A stretch of DNA of 64,000 nucleotides from Flavobacterium zepuense (GCF_007097145.1 NZ_VJVZ01000008.1:1-64000), one strand, 5' to 3'; positions 1 through 8,357 are shown, numbered from the stretch's first letter. A program made the numbers and translations. Notes: generated by a model not told the origin, from the letters alone.

Positions 1-1
1 C

Positions 2-97
2 AACCCGGTACCGTCAGACGACTACTGGTTTACCATAACCTACCCTGAAGGGGCGGTGACCAAAGAATTTAAAGCACACTTTACCCTGAAAAGGTAA
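2..97 (+). CDS. C-terminal end of an unidentified protein (partial)
   Basis: An open frame enters from the left edge and stops with TAA at 95-97, giving 31 residues that end FKAHFTLKR. The fragment is rich in aromatic and beta-branched residues (DDYWFTITYPEG), which suits the last strands of a beta-rich domain, but the family cannot be named from so little sequence. A strong hairpin at 121-160 follows 23 bases later, which supports this being a real gene end rather than a chance frame. Confidence 0.55.
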   Translation, partial: NPVPSDDYWFTITYPEGAVTKEFKAHFTLKR

Positions 98-120
98 CAC
101 TGCAACAGAATACAATTAAT

Positions 121-160
121 AAACAAACAACCCCACGTTTTCACGCGGGGTTGTTTGTTT
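121..160 (+). terminator. Rho-independent terminator of the left-edge gene
   Basis: A perfect 14-bp stem (AAACAAACAACCCC pairs with GGGGTTGTTTGTTT) encloses a 12-nt loop, 23 nt after the stop codon. The right arm is T-rich and serves as the U-tract. Confidence 0.8.
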
Positions 161-164
161 ATGG

Positions 165-236
165 GTAGAGACGCAATGCTTTGCGTCTGGCGTAATACGG
201 TAGTTGATAGGGAGACGCAAAGCATTGCGTCTCTAC
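165..236. repeat. REP-like palindromes in inverted pair (REPIN-like)
   Basis: A 24-nt element at 165-188 is repeated as its exact reverse complement at 213-236. Each copy is itself a hairpin with an 8-bp stem (AGACGCAA / TTGCGTCT) around a 4-nt loop. Two REP-type palindromes facing each other across 24 nt is the geometry of a REPIN. No other copy was seen in the window, so dispersal in the genome is inferred. Confidence 0.6.
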
Positions 237-305
237 GGAGATAATTTATACAAATAACCAGGTGTTAAAACAAACTGATTATAAAAAATCATCGTATACA
301 TCTGC

Positions 306-313
306 TACCTTTG
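306..313 (+). promoter_or_regulatory. TAnnTTTG -7 promoter box for the di-haem peroxidase
   Basis: TACCTTTG matches the Bacteroidetes -7 consensus exactly. Transcription would start near 319, about 36 nt before the ATG at 356. This rules out the in-frame TTG at 311, which lies inside the box. Confidence 0.6.
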
Positions 314-355
314 CTGTATAAAGGAGCGCAAGACTTTGTAACCTTACCCGTTGCT

Positions 356-1546
356 ATGAAATACCATTACTGTTTTTTTATATTATTGTTGGCGTTCGCA
401 TCATGTTCGGACGATGGGCCTGATTACAAGCCTGTACCTACAGCACCTGTATCAAATATAATTAACCTGCCGGAAGAGCCGTATAACTATAGCAACCAGG
501 ATATACCCGATTATTTCTTTATAAACGATTCAGGTACACTACCAAGTTCGGTAAATGGCATTGACAACACACCGGCATCAAACCCAATTACCGATGCCGG
601 TGCAACATTAGGCAGGGTACTTTTTTATGATAAAAACCTTAGTTCTAATAATTCTACAGCCTGCGGTTCGTGCCACAGGCAGGAAAAAGCATTTGCCGAT
701 TCCAGCCCGTTTAGCCATGGCATTTTAGGTACACCTACACGGAGGAATTCTATGACCATGTTTAATACGCGTTATTATCAACGGGGACATTTCTTTTATG
801 ACGAGCGTGCCAATACGTTAGAGGATCAGGTACTAATGCCCATATTAGACCATACCGAAATGGGCTTAACGCTGGATGAAATATCGCAGCGAGTGGCATC
901 GCAATCATATTATGCTAAGTTGTTTACAGCGGCATTTGGCAATAGCCATGCTACAAACAATCTTATCGCAAAAGCGCTATCGCAATTTATAAGGAGCATG
1001 GTAAGCTACCATTCTAAATATGATACCGGAAGGGCTCAGGTTGCAAATATGCGCGACCCTTTCCCTAATTTTAGCGCGGCAGAGAACAGGGGCAAGGAAC
1101 TTTTTTTAAAACCATATAACGAAGGCGGCGTTAACTGCTTTGCCTGCCATACCACAGAGGCTTTTGTAAGCCTTAATGGCGGGCCTCAAAACAATGGGTT
1201 AGATGCAACATCTACGACTGATTTAGGCGCTTTTGAAATCTCACAAAACCCTCAGCAAAGAGGTGCTTTTAAAATTCCTACCCTAAGAAATATAGCACTT
1301 ACAGGGCCTTACATGCACGATTCGCGCTTTACAAATTTAGCCCATGTAGTAGAGCATTATAATAGCGGCGTAAAGAACCATCCAAACCTTGCCGCAACAT
1401 TGCGTGGTAATGATGGCCTGCCAAGGCAATTAAACCTTAGCCAGGCTGATAAAAACGCCTTAGTAGCATTTTTAATGACGCTAACCGATACAACAGTTTT
1501 CTCTGAAGTAAAATTCTCAGATCCCTTTATCAACCAGCATTTATAG
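356..1546 (+). CDS. di-haem cytochrome-c peroxidase family lipoprotein (CCP/MauG type)
   Basis: A predicted periplasmic lipoprotein of 396 aa that would reduce H2O2 using electrons from small cytochromes, or oxidise another substrate as MauG does. Residues 1-17 form a lipoprotein signal with lipobox FASC (Cys17). Two haem-binding CxxCH motifs are visible, CGSCH at 103-107 and CFACH at 261-265, with the usual spacing for the bacterial CCP family, and a YMHDSRF segment near residue 330. I use the ATG at 356 because it gives a clean signal peptide and sits downstream of a perfect TAnnTTTG box; the in-frame TTG at 311 overlaps that box. It is monocistronic, ending convergently with the VOC gene. 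CCP against MauG-like activity cannot be separated from sequence alone. Confidence 0.88.
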   Translation: MKYHYCFFILLLAFASCSDDGPDYKPVPTAPVSNIINLPEEPYNYSNQDIPDYFFINDSGTLPSSVNGIDNTPASNPITDAGATLGRVLFYDKNLSSNNSTACGSCHRQEKAFADSSPFSHGILGTPTRRNSMTMFNTRYYQRGHFFYDERANTLEDQVLMPILDHTEMGLTLDEISQRVASQSYYAKLFTAAFGNSHATNNLIAKALSQFIRSMVSYHSKYDTGRAQVANMRDPFPNFSAAENRGKELFLKPYNEGGVNCFACHTTEAFVSLNGGPQNNGLDATSTTDLGAFEISQNPQQRGAFKIPTLRNIALTGPYMHDSRFTNLAHVVEHYNSGVKNHPNLAATLRGNDGLPRQLNLSQADKNALVAFLMTLTDTTVFSEVKFSDPFINQHL

Positions 1547-1550
1547 TTTA

Positions 1551-1570
1551 AATATACCAAACGGTATATT
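1551..1570. promoter_or_regulatory. operator-like palindrome AATATACC-N4-GGTATATT, copy 1
   Basis: Perfect 8-bp inverted arms with a 4-nt spacer (AAAC). The shape resembles TetR/AcrR-family operators. It lies between two convergent gene ends, which is an unusual place for an operator. A second, slightly degraded copy follows at 1601-1616, centre to centre 48 bp. Confidence 0.4.
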
Positions 1571-1600
1571 TTAAGTGCCCTTTTAAGTCAGGATCTACTT

Positions 1601-1616
1601 TATACCGATTGGTATA
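1601..1616. promoter_or_regulatory. operator-like palindrome TATACC-N4-GGTATA, copy 2
   Basis: Six perfect base pairs per arm (TATACC GATT GGTATA), the same core as copy 1, immediately before the 3' end of the VOC gene. It may instead contribute to termination between the convergent genes. Confidence 0.35.
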
Positions 1617-1623
1617 TTAAGTG

Positions 1624-2097
1624 CTAACTGTTGTAAGCCTGCTCTAACGTTGCAATGTCAATTTTTTTCATCTGCATCATGGCCTGCATAACTTTCTGGC
1701 CTTTTTCAGGATCTTTACGGGTCATAAGTTCAACCAGCGCATCGGGCACAATTTGCCACGAAAGCCCAAACGCGTCTTTAAGCCATCCGCACTGGCTTTC
1801 CTGCCCGCCATTTGCGGTAAGCCCGTCCCAGTAATGGTCTACTTCGTGTTGATCTTTGCAATGAATAGTAAATGATACCGCCTCGGTAAAATGGTAATTC
1901 GGCCCGCCGTTAAGTATCATGAACTCCTGCCCAAAAATCTCAAAAACGGCCGTCATAATACTTCCCGGCTCCATAGGCCCAGCTTCGCCATAATGCGATA
2001 TTTGCTTAACTTTAAAATCGCTGAATACTTTTTTGTACAGTTCAAGTGCCTCGTTTACTCTTCCGTTAAACCAAAGGCATGGTGTTATTTTTTGCAT
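1624..2097 (-). CDS. VOC-family protein, PhnB-like
   Basis: A 157-aa cytoplasmic protein of the vicinal oxygen chelate superfamily, PhnB / 3-demethylubiquinone methyltransferase-like branch. The N-terminus MQKITPCLWFNGRVNEALELYKKVF is the characteristic first beta-alpha unit of this branch, followed by SIMTAVFEIFGQEFMILNGG and the second half with CGWLKDAFGLSWQIVP. Such proteins are dimeric and form substrate pockets between paired beta-alpha-beta-beta-beta units; the true substrate is unknown for most. The gene stands alone, convergent with the peroxidase, with two operator-like palindromes in the 77-nt gap. The family call is secure; the reaction is not. Confidence 0.85.
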   Translation of the reverse strand: MQKITPCLWFNGRVNEALELYKKVFSDFKVKQISHYGEAGPMEPGSIMTAVFEIFGQEFMILNGGPNYHFTEAVSFTIHCKDQHEVDHYWDGLTANGGQESQCGWLKDAFGLSWQIVPDALVELMTRKDPEKGQKVMQAMMQMKKIDIATLEQAYNS

Positions 2098-2248
2098 AAT
2101 CGTCTGTTTTTGTTTGTTATCAAAGTTAATAAATACAACGGGTAACGGTAGGGTGCATGCGCGACAACTTAAGGGGCTTAACAGGATAGCAGGCTATAAT
2201 CTACAAAATTGGGCATTTACGGCGGCCTGTTTTAACTAAAAATTATTA

Positions 2249-2256
2249 CATATTTG
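2249..2256 (+). promoter_or_regulatory. near-consensus -7 box for the VWA/AAA+ pair
   Basis: CATATTTG differs from TAnnTTTG at the first base only and lies 38 nt before the ATG at 2294. It is weak evidence alone, but no better box exists in the 196-nt gap. Confidence 0.35.
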
Positions 2257-2293
2257 CGCTGTACCAATTGTATTATGTAATAAATTTAAGGTC

Positions 2294-3412
2294 ATGGAAA
2301 CAAACAAGAAAAAAGGGTTTATATTTAAGAAATATGAAGCCCCAAATGTGTCTCCGTTCGACAAACTCTTCGAAATATTTACCGAGTTAATAACCCATAC
2401 TTCAGGCGATTTAGATGAAGCTTTAGACTGGCTCCGCGAGCTGGATAAAGAATATAAGCTTATCGATAAGAATTATACTATTGATGATTTTATTGAAGAC
2501 CTTAAGAAGAAAGGTTACATAAAAGACGAAGTTAAAGACGACGGCACCGGCGGCATGAAAATTACCGCCAAAACAGAGCAGTCGATACGGCAGCAGGCAC
2601 TCAAGCAAATTTTTGGCAACCTTAAAAAGAGCGGTTCGGGCAACCATAAAACCAAGTACAGCGGTAGTGGCGACGAGCATACCGGTGAGTTTAGGGAATA
2701 CCATTTTGGCGATGGGCTGGACAGGATATCCCTTACGGAAAGCCTGAAGAACGCCCAGGTTAATAATGGGGTAGACAGCTTTATGCTTACCGAGAACGAC
2801 CTCGTGGTAGAGGATGCCCAGTTTAAGGCACAGATGAGTACGGTGCTTATGATAGATATAAGCCACAGTATGATATTGTATGGCGAAGACCGTATAACCC
2901 CCGCTAAAAAGGTAGCTATGGCCCTTGCCGAGCTTATTACTACACGTTACCCTAAAGACACCTTAGAGATATTGGTTTTTGGTAATGATGCATGGCCTAT
3001 AGCGGTTAAAGATCTGCCTTATTTACAGGTAGGGCCTTTTCATACCAATACCGTTGCGGGGCTGGAACTGGCTATGGATATGCTGCGCAGAAGGCGTAAC
3101 ACCAACAAGCAGATATTTATGATAACTGACGGGAAGCCGAGCTGCGTAAAGGAAAAAGACGGCTCATATTACATGAACAGTAATGGGCTGGACGAATATA
3201 TTACCGATAAGTGCTACACCATGGCAGCACAGGCGCGCAAGCTACACATACCTATTACAACATTTATGATTGCGAGTGACCCTTACCTGCAACGCTTTGT
3301 AAACCGTTTTACCGAGGCTAACCAGGGCAAGGCATTTTACACGGGCTTAAAAGGCTTGGGCGAGATGATCTTTGAAGATTATGAAACCAACAGGAAGAAG
3401 AGGGTGAAGTAA
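2294..3412 (+). CDS. VWA-domain protein, partner of a MoxR/Mg-chelatase-like AAA+ ATPase
   Basis: A 372-aa protein with a charged, Lys-rich N-terminal half (about 1-180) and a von Willebrand factor A domain at about 181-360. The MIDAS metal site is complete: DISHS at 188-192, a Thr in the FHTNT segment near 251-253, and ITDG with Asp279. No signal peptide or membrane segment is seen, so it is likely cytoplasmic. The next gene, 96 bases downstream on the same strand, encodes an AAA+ ATPase of the Mg-chelatase/MoxR class. VWA plus MoxR pairs work as metal-insertion or complex-remodelling chaperones in known cases. The client here is not apparent from the neighbourhood. Confidence 0.85.
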   Translation: METNKKKGFIFKKYEAPNVSPFDKLFEIFTELITHTSGDLDEALDWLRELDKEYKLIDKNYTIDDFIEDLKKKGYIKDEVKDDGTGGMKITAKTEQSIRQQALKQIFGNLKKSGSGNHKTKYSGSGDEHTGEFREYHFGDGLDRISLTESLKNAQVNNGVDSFMLTENDLVVEDAQFKAQMSTVLMIDISHSMILYGEDRITPAKKVAMALAELITTRYPKDTLEILVFGNDAWPIAVKDLPYLQVGPFHTNTVAGLELAMDMLRRRRNTNKQIFMITDGKPSCVKEKDGSYYMNSNGLDEYITDKCYTMAAQARKLHIPITTFMIASDPYLQRFVNRFTEANQGKAFYTGLKGLGEMIFEDYETNRKKRVK

Positions 3413-3508
3413 GAAGCTGAGACTTGAGATAATAGATAATAAACCAAAGATAATAGATACGGGACGGCAGACGTTCGACATTTGACTTTTTAAACTTTAG
3501 ACACATAC

Positions 3509-4972
3509 ATGGACACACAAAATACAAAGACTTTAGGGCAGCTAAAAGCTGCAGGTTATAAAAGCATAAACATTAAAGACGAATTAAGGCAAAACCTTAG
3601 AACCAAAATAAGCAAAGGCGAAACGGTTTTTGAAGGTGTTTGGGGTTTTGAAAATACCGTAATACCGGAGCTGGAGCGTGCTATACTATCACGCCACAAT
3701 ATTAACCTTTTAGGACTACGCGGCCAGGCAAAGACCAGGCTGGCGCGCCTTATGGTTAATTTGCTGGATGAGTATATCCCGTTTGTAGAAGGATCTGAGA
3801 TTAACGATGACCCATTAAAGCCTATTTCGCGCTACGCTAAAAACCTTATTGAGGAAAAAGGCGATGATACACCAATTAGCTGGCTGCACCGCAACGACCG
3901 CTTTTATGAAAAACTGGCTACGCCCGATGTAACTGTGGCCGACCTTATAGGCGATATAGATCCTATTAAGGCTGCTAACCTCAAACTATCCTATGCTGAT
4001 GACCGCGTTATACACTTTGGTATGATTCCGCGTGCCAACCGCTGTATTTTTGTTATTAATGAGCTGCCCGATTTACAGGCGCGCATACAGGTAGCGTTGT
4101 TTAACATCCTGCAGGAGGGCGATATACAAATACGTGGGTTTAAAGTGCGTATGCCGTTAGACCTTCAGTTTGTATTTACTGCAAACCCGGAAGATTACAC
4201 CAATCGTGGCAGTATTGTAACGCCGCTTAAAGACAGGATAGGGTCGCAAATACTTACGCATTACCCCGAAACGGTTAAAATTGCAAGGACTATTACAGAG
4301 CAGGAAGCCAACCTTGACGGCCGCCAGAGCGACGTAATACATGTACCCTCTTTAGCCAAAGATATATTAGAGCAAATAGGTTTTGAAGCCCGCGAGAGCG
4401 AATTTATAGATTACAAGAGTGGTGTGAGCGCCCGTATGAGCATCACCGCTTTTGAGAACCTGCTGAGTACTGCCGAAAGGCGTGCATTACGATCGGGTGC
4501 TGAGAGCACTACGGTGCGTTTAACCGATTTTGTGGGTATAATCCCGGCCATTACCGGTAAGGTAGAACTGGTTTATGAAGGGGAGCAGGAGGGCGCCGCT
4601 GTGGTGGCCGAACATTTAATAGGCAATGCCATTAAAACCATCTTCCCCGATTACTTCCCTAAGATCGAAAAACTCGAAAAACCTAACGAAAAAACGCCGT
4701 ACCAAGAACTGATAGACTGGTTTTTTAACGAAAGTGGTTTTGAATTGCTGGACGATGCTACCGATGTGGAGTATAAAAAACAATTGGACAGCATCATCCC
4801 GCTTAAGCAACTGATGCTTAAATACCAGCCTGATACACCAGCCGAAGACCAATACTTTTTAAAGGAGTTTATCCTTTGGGGATTATCTGAAAATAAAAAA
4901 CTGAGTAAAGACCGCTTTACCGAAGGCTACCAGTTTAAAGATATTTACGGCAGCTACATTAGCAAACTGTAA
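3509..4972 (+). CDS. MoxR/magnesium-chelatase-like AAA+ ATPase
   Basis: A 487-aa AAA+ ATPase. Walker A is GLRGQAKT (69-76). About 60 extra residues precede LIGDIDP (147-153), and the Walker B region reads CIFVINELPDL (179-189), followed by RIQVALFNILQEGDIQIRG and sensor-1 FVFTANPEDY. These match the Mg-chelatase ChlI/BchI-like branch more than classical MoxR. The Walker B position that is normally Asp is Asn184, with the catalytic Glu185 retained. The C-terminal ~130 residues (YQELIDWFFNESGFELLDD onward) form an additional helical region. It is probably co-transcribed with the VWA gene 96 bases upstream, and the two likely act together. A terminator follows 18 bases after the stop. Confidence 0.85.
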   Translation: MDTQNTKTLGQLKAAGYKSINIKDELRQNLRTKISKGETVFEGVWGFENTVIPELERAILSRHNINLLGLRGQAKTRLARLMVNLLDEYIPFVEGSEINDDPLKPISRYAKNLIEEKGDDTPISWLHRNDRFYEKLATPDVTVADLIGDIDPIKAANLKLSYADDRVIHFGMIPRANRCIFVINELPDLQARIQVALFNILQEGDIQIRGFKVRMPLDLQFVFTANPEDYTNRGSIVTPLKDRIGSQILTHYPETVKIARTITEQEANLDGRQSDVIHVPSLAKDILEQIGFEARESEFIDYKSGVSARMSITAFENLLSTAERRALRSGAESTTVRLTDFVGIIPAITGKVELVYEGEQEGAAVVAEHLIGNAIKTIFPDYFPKIEKLEKPNEKTPYQELIDWFFNESGFELLDDATDVEYKKQLDSIIPLKQLMLKYQPDTPAEDQYFLKEFILWGLSENKKLSKDRFTEGYQFKDIYGSYISKL

Positions 4973-4989
4973 TTTAATGATCTAAATAA

Positions 4990-5023
4990 AAAACGGCTTC
5001 CTCAGATATCTGGAAGCCGTTTT
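4990..5023. terminator. bidirectional terminator between convergent genes
   Basis: A 12-bp perfect stem AAAACGGCTTCC / GGAAGCCGTTTT with a 10-nt loop and T/A runs on both sides. It would serve both the AAA+ gene and the old yellow enzyme gene. Confidence 0.8.
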
Positions 5024-5046
5024 AATTTAAAGATATTGCAGGATTA

Positions 5047-6153
5047 TTATTCTAAGATAAGTTCGCCAAGAGCTTCTTTGCTAAAGCCTTTAAGAGCATC
5101 GGTTTGACCTGCTTTAATTTTTTTAACCCAGTTTGGGTCGGCAAGAATAGGCCTGCCTACGGCAACAAGGTCAAAATCGCCCCTGTCTAACCTCCTCGTC
5201 AATTCATCTAAAGAACTCGGCTGCGAGCTTTCGCCTGCAAAGGCACCAAAGAAATCGCCTGTTAACCCAACAGATCCTACAGTAATAGTGGCTTTGCCCG
5301 TTAGTTTTTTACCCCATCCGGCAAAGTTAAGGTCAGACCCTTCAAACTCAGGCTCCCAAAAACGGCGCTGCGAACAATGAAAGATATCTACACCGGCATC
5401 GGCAAGCGGCGTAAGCCATGTTTCCATTTCCTGTGGAGTTTTAGCCAGTTTATAATCGTAATGCGATGGTTTAAACTGCGATACCCTTATAATAATGGCA
5501 AAGTCGTTACCTACGCGCCTCCTTATTTCTTTAACTACTTCTACACCAAAACGTGTGCGCTCAGCAAGGGTTTTACCACCATAGATATCGGTACGCTCGT
5601 TAGTGCCTTCCCAAAAAAACTGGTCAATAAGGTACCCGTGCGCCCCGTGGATTTCTATACAGTCAAAACCCAGCCTTTGGGCATCAGCAGCAGCCTGTCC
5701 AAAAGCGGCGATAGTATCGTCTATATCTTTTTGGGTCATGGTGTTACCGTTATTAAAGCCCGGCCTGTTAAGCCCTGAGGGGCCTTCAAAAGGGGTAGGG
5801 GGCAGCCAACCGCTGTGGTGGTTATCCATAATACCCATGTGCCAAATTTGCGGGCCCATTTGCCCACCGGCTTTGTGTACGCCGGCTATCACATTTTGCC
5901 AGCCGTTAAGCGCCTGCTCGCCGTGAAAGTTAGGTACGTTTTTATCGTAAGAAGAAGACGGCCTGTTTATAACCGTACCTTCGGATAGTATTAATCCCAC
6001 TTCGCCTTCGGCCCTTTTTTGGTAATATGCCGCAACCTTATCGGTTGGTATGCCATCAGGTGAAAAAGCGCGCGTCATGGGCGCCATTACTATGCGGTTT
6101 TTTAAGTTTAATGTCTTTAAAGTAAAGGGGGTAAACAAACTTTGTGTACTCAT
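5047..6153 (-). CDS. NADH:flavin oxidoreductase, old yellow enzyme family
   Basis: A 368-aa FMN-dependent ene-reductase (TIM barrel). Visible family features are the N-terminal LFTPFTLKTLNLKNRIVMAPMTR, the catalytic HGAHGYL segment (His169, His172, Tyr174) and QFFWEGTNERTDIYGG after it, which is typical of this family's FMN/substrate site. These enzymes reduce activated C=C bonds, often of reactive electrophiles or nitro compounds, with NAD(P)H. It is the second gene of a minus-strand operon; an ArsR-type regulator lies 17 bases upstream, suggesting induction by a stress ligand. The exact substrate is not predictable. Confidence 0.9.
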   Translation of the reverse strand: MSTQSLFTPFTLKTLNLKNRIVMAPMTRAFSPDGIPTDKVAAYYQKRAEGEVGLILSEGTVINRPSSSYDKNVPNFHGEQALNGWQNVIAGVHKAGGQMGPQIWHMGIMDNHHSGWLPPTPFEGPSGLNRPGFNNGNTMTQKDIDDTIAAFGQAAADAQRLGFDCIEIHGAHGYLIDQFFWEGTNERTDIYGGKTLAERTRFGVEVVKEIRRRVGNDFAIIIRVSQFKPSHYDYKLAKTPQEMETWLTPLADAGVDIFHCSQRRFWEPEFEGSDLNFAGWGKKLTGKATITVGSVGLTGDFFGAFAGESSQPSSLDELTRRLDRGDFDLVAVGRPILADPNWVKKIKAGQTDALKGFSKEALGELILE

Positions 6154-6170
6154 TTTTTATTCAATTTTAA

Positions 6171-6470
6171 TTATAGAGCCGATTTAATCAAGGTGCTCAG
6201 GTGTTCAAAAGCTTCTTCATTGCGCTTGTAATATGTCCATTGCCCCATGCGGGTAGATGTAACAAAGCCGGCACGTTGCAACACCGACAAATAGTCGGAA
6301 ACGGTAGACTGCGTAAGCCCGGCCTTGGCCTGTATTTGCCCTACGCATACACCGTTTGCATACCCGTTAGCTTTCTGTTCAGGAAAACTTGTTTCCGGGT
6401 CTTTTAGCCACTCCAGTATCTGTAGGCGTGTTTTGTTAGATAAAGCTTTAAAAATATCAACCTGTTCCAT
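6171..6470 (-). CDS. ArsR-family winged-helix transcriptional regulator
   Basis: A 99-aa regulator with the ArsR/SmtB fold: FKALSNKTRLQILEWL helix, recognition helix region LTQSTVSDYLSVLQRAGFV and the beta-wing TSTRMGQWTYYK. The classical ELCVC metal box is absent; a single Cys in NGVCVGQIQ sits near where sensing thiols occur, so reactive-electrophile sensing is possible but unproven. It precedes the old yellow enzyme gene by 17 bases and most likely controls the pair. An inverted repeat (6482-6503) overlaps the -7 box (6476-6483) five bases before the ATG, giving a simple repression geometry. Confidence 0.85.
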   Translation of the reverse strand: MEQVDIFKALSNKTRLQILEWLKDPETSFPEQKANGYANGVCVGQIQAKAGLTQSTVSDYLSVLQRAGFVTSTRMGQWTYYKRNEEAFEHLSTLIKSAL

Positions 6471-6475
6471 GGGAG

Positions 6476-6483
6476 CAAAGTTA
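6476..6483 (-). promoter_or_regulatory. TAnnTTTG box for the arsR-OYE operon
   Basis: TAACTTTG on the minus strand matches the -7 consensus exactly and ends 5 nt before the start codon at 6470. The transcript would be leaderless or nearly so. Confidence 0.55.
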
Positions 6484-6503
6484 TATCGGTTTTTCCCGAT
6501 ATA
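6482..6503. promoter_or_regulatory. inverted repeat, probable ArsR-type operator
   Basis: Arms TATATCGG and CCGATATA (8 bp, perfect) with a 6-nt spacer, overlapping the -7 box of the arsR-OYE operon. This is the expected position for autorepression. Confidence 0.5.
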
Positions 6504-6803
6504 TAGATTTGTCTTGTTAAAAGATTACTATACAAGAGTATAGCGTAGTTGATTGATAATGAGATATTGGTGTATTATCAACGTGTAAAGTCTTAACTAT
6601 CAAATTTATTTAATTAATGAATATAAGATTCACCTTAAGCTAAAACGATATAGTTAAGGTGTTAAGATATTTTTATGAAAATTTTAGATTGATTATCGCA
6701 TTTCCTATTTTATTTTAGTTGAACAAACCACACTTACAATGCCAAAATCATTAACATTGTAGCAGGTTTACCCAATTATGACTACAAAATACCTTTTTTT
6801 ATT
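6504..6803. other. AT-rich intergenic region with a hairpin
   Basis: No gene is seen. It contains a stem at 6631-6661 (CACCTTAA pairs with TTAAGGTG, extendable to 11 bp with one bulge) and a small CTATAC / GTATAG repeat near 6529-6544. It must hold the promoter of the SGNH hydrolase gene, but no perfect TAnnTTTG box is present. Confidence 0.4.
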
Positions 6804-8222
6804 ATGAATGCTAAAAAAATACTCACTTCATTACTATTACTTGCCTGCTTTTTCACTTCGTATGCCACTTTTGCAAATTCCAGTCCAAATAATCCATTTT
6901 TAACTACTTGCTATTCTGTTGAACAGCTTCAATTGAAAGGTATAGCGGGAAGGGGCGAAGTCCTTTTACAGTGGGAGGGAGCCGCCGACAATGTTAGCTA
7001 TACCGTACAACGATCAATAATGCCGGGTGGCTCTTATGTTGTTGTGCAGCAAAGCCTTACCGGTAATTTTTGTTTTGACGATGGGCTTATCAACGATACC
7101 CTTTACTATTACACAGTTACAGCAAGAGCCTCTGATGGAGTTACTATAAGCACTGCTACGGTAGCATTGCAACCTTCGGACACTATTAAAGTGGCATGTA
7201 TGGGCGATAGCATTACGTATGGATATAGCCTTAGTAATCCTGGTGTTTACAGTTATCCGGCAAGGTTACAGGACTTATTGCCAGATGGTTATACTGCTAC
7301 TAATTATGGTTCCAGCGGAAAGACGCTATTATTTAATAGCGGTGCATCGTACATAACTAATGCAAACTATTCTAATGCTGTTAACAGCGAACCCAATATT
7401 ATAGTTATCATGCTGGGAACCAATGACTCAAGGCAGATTACGTGGGATGCTCTGGGATCAAATTTTATTGACAATTACAAAACAATGATAAACCAGTTGC
7501 AGAATTTGCCGTCTAACCCCCGCATTTTCATTGCTTTACCGCCAAAGGCCTTTAGTAGTGCATTTGATATTAACGAAACCAGGCTGGCAAGTGATATAAG
7601 GCCTGATATTGTGACTGTTGCAAATGAAACAGGCGTGTCGGTCATTGATGTCTTCGATGCCAGTAAAGATACCCCGTCTGCCTTTCCGGATGGTGTGCAT
7701 CCCGGTGAAAGCGGCGGCTTATTGATTGCGCAAAAGGTTGCAGATCTTATACTTATGCCGCAGGTAAACATTACAAATAACCAAAATACCCTTACTGCTC
7801 CGGCAGCCATTGGTTACCAGTGGTATAAGGAGGGCGTTAAGATAGAGGGTGCAACCGGGCAAACCCATGAAGCTGAGGCAAGTGGCAACTATAGTGTGCT
7901 GATTAAACTGAATGAGGATAATGAGGATAGGGTTATGTCTAACCCTTTAGCAGTTAATGTGTTATCATCGCCTGAGTTTGTTGCCGATACCAATGATTTT
8001 CTTATTTATCCTTCACCGGCAAGATCGGTCATTACAGTTGAGAGTACATGGGCCGAAAATTTAGGTGAAGTTCAGATATTCAATACTTTAGGGGCAATGG
8101 TTTACTCTGAGAATAACATCAATAAGCCAAAGGCTACCATTCCGGTTACAAATCTTGCACCAGGTATTTATACAGTAAAAGTACACAACACGGTTACAAA
8201 AAGGGTTTCTATTGCAAATTAG
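6804..8222 (+). CDS. secreted SGNH/GDSL hydrolase with T9SS sorting domain
   Basis: A 472-aa exported esterase/lipase-like protein. Order: signal peptide (1-25), an FN3-like beta domain (about 40-125), the SGNH hydrolase core (about 128-315), a short Ig-like segment (QWYKEGVKIEGATGQT), and a C-terminal T9SS type A sorting domain (about 395-472; FLIYPSPARSVITVES... ending KRVSIAN). The SGNH blocks are intact: GDSIT (134-138, Ser nucleophile), a Gly in NYGSSGKT, GTND (205-208) and DGVH (296-299, Asp and His of the triad). The likely role is deacylation of polysaccharides or lipids at the cell surface or outside. It is monocistronic with a good terminator. Confidence 0.88.
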   Translation: MNAKKILTSLLLLACFFTSYATFANSSPNNPFLTTCYSVEQLQLKGIAGRGEVLLQWEGAADNVSYTVQRSIMPGGSYVVVQQSLTGNFCFDDGLINDTLYYYTVTARASDGVTISTATVALQPSDTIKVACMGDSITYGYSLSNPGVYSYPARLQDLLPDGYTATNYGSSGKTLLFNSGASYITNANYSNAVNSEPNIIVIMLGTNDSRQITWDALGSNFIDNYKTMINQLQNLPSNPRIFIALPPKAFSSAFDINETRLASDIRPDIVTVANETGVSVIDVFDASKDTPSAFPDGVHPGESGGLLIAQKVADLILMPQVNITNNQNTLTAPAAIGYQWYKEGVKIEGATGQTHEAEASGNYSVLIKLNEDNEDRVMSNPLAVNVLSSPEFVADTNDFLIYPSPARSVITVESTWAENLGEVQIFNTLGAMVYSENNINKPKATIPVTNLAPGIYTVKVHNTVTKRVSIAN

Positions 8223-8357
8223 GGTGATTTAATTTTAGATGGAAGATTATCAAAAAAAAGGCTTAATATTTCACTTTTGGAGTTCGAGATTCGCATCAAA
8301 GCCACTACGATATTTTAAAGAAGTGCCTCGCCAACCTAATAACAAACTTAGGTATAT

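Noticed and set aside
311..355. Longer peroxidase start at TTG 311
   Set aside because: The codon lies inside the -7 promoter box, and the extension would bury the lipoprotein signal peptide.
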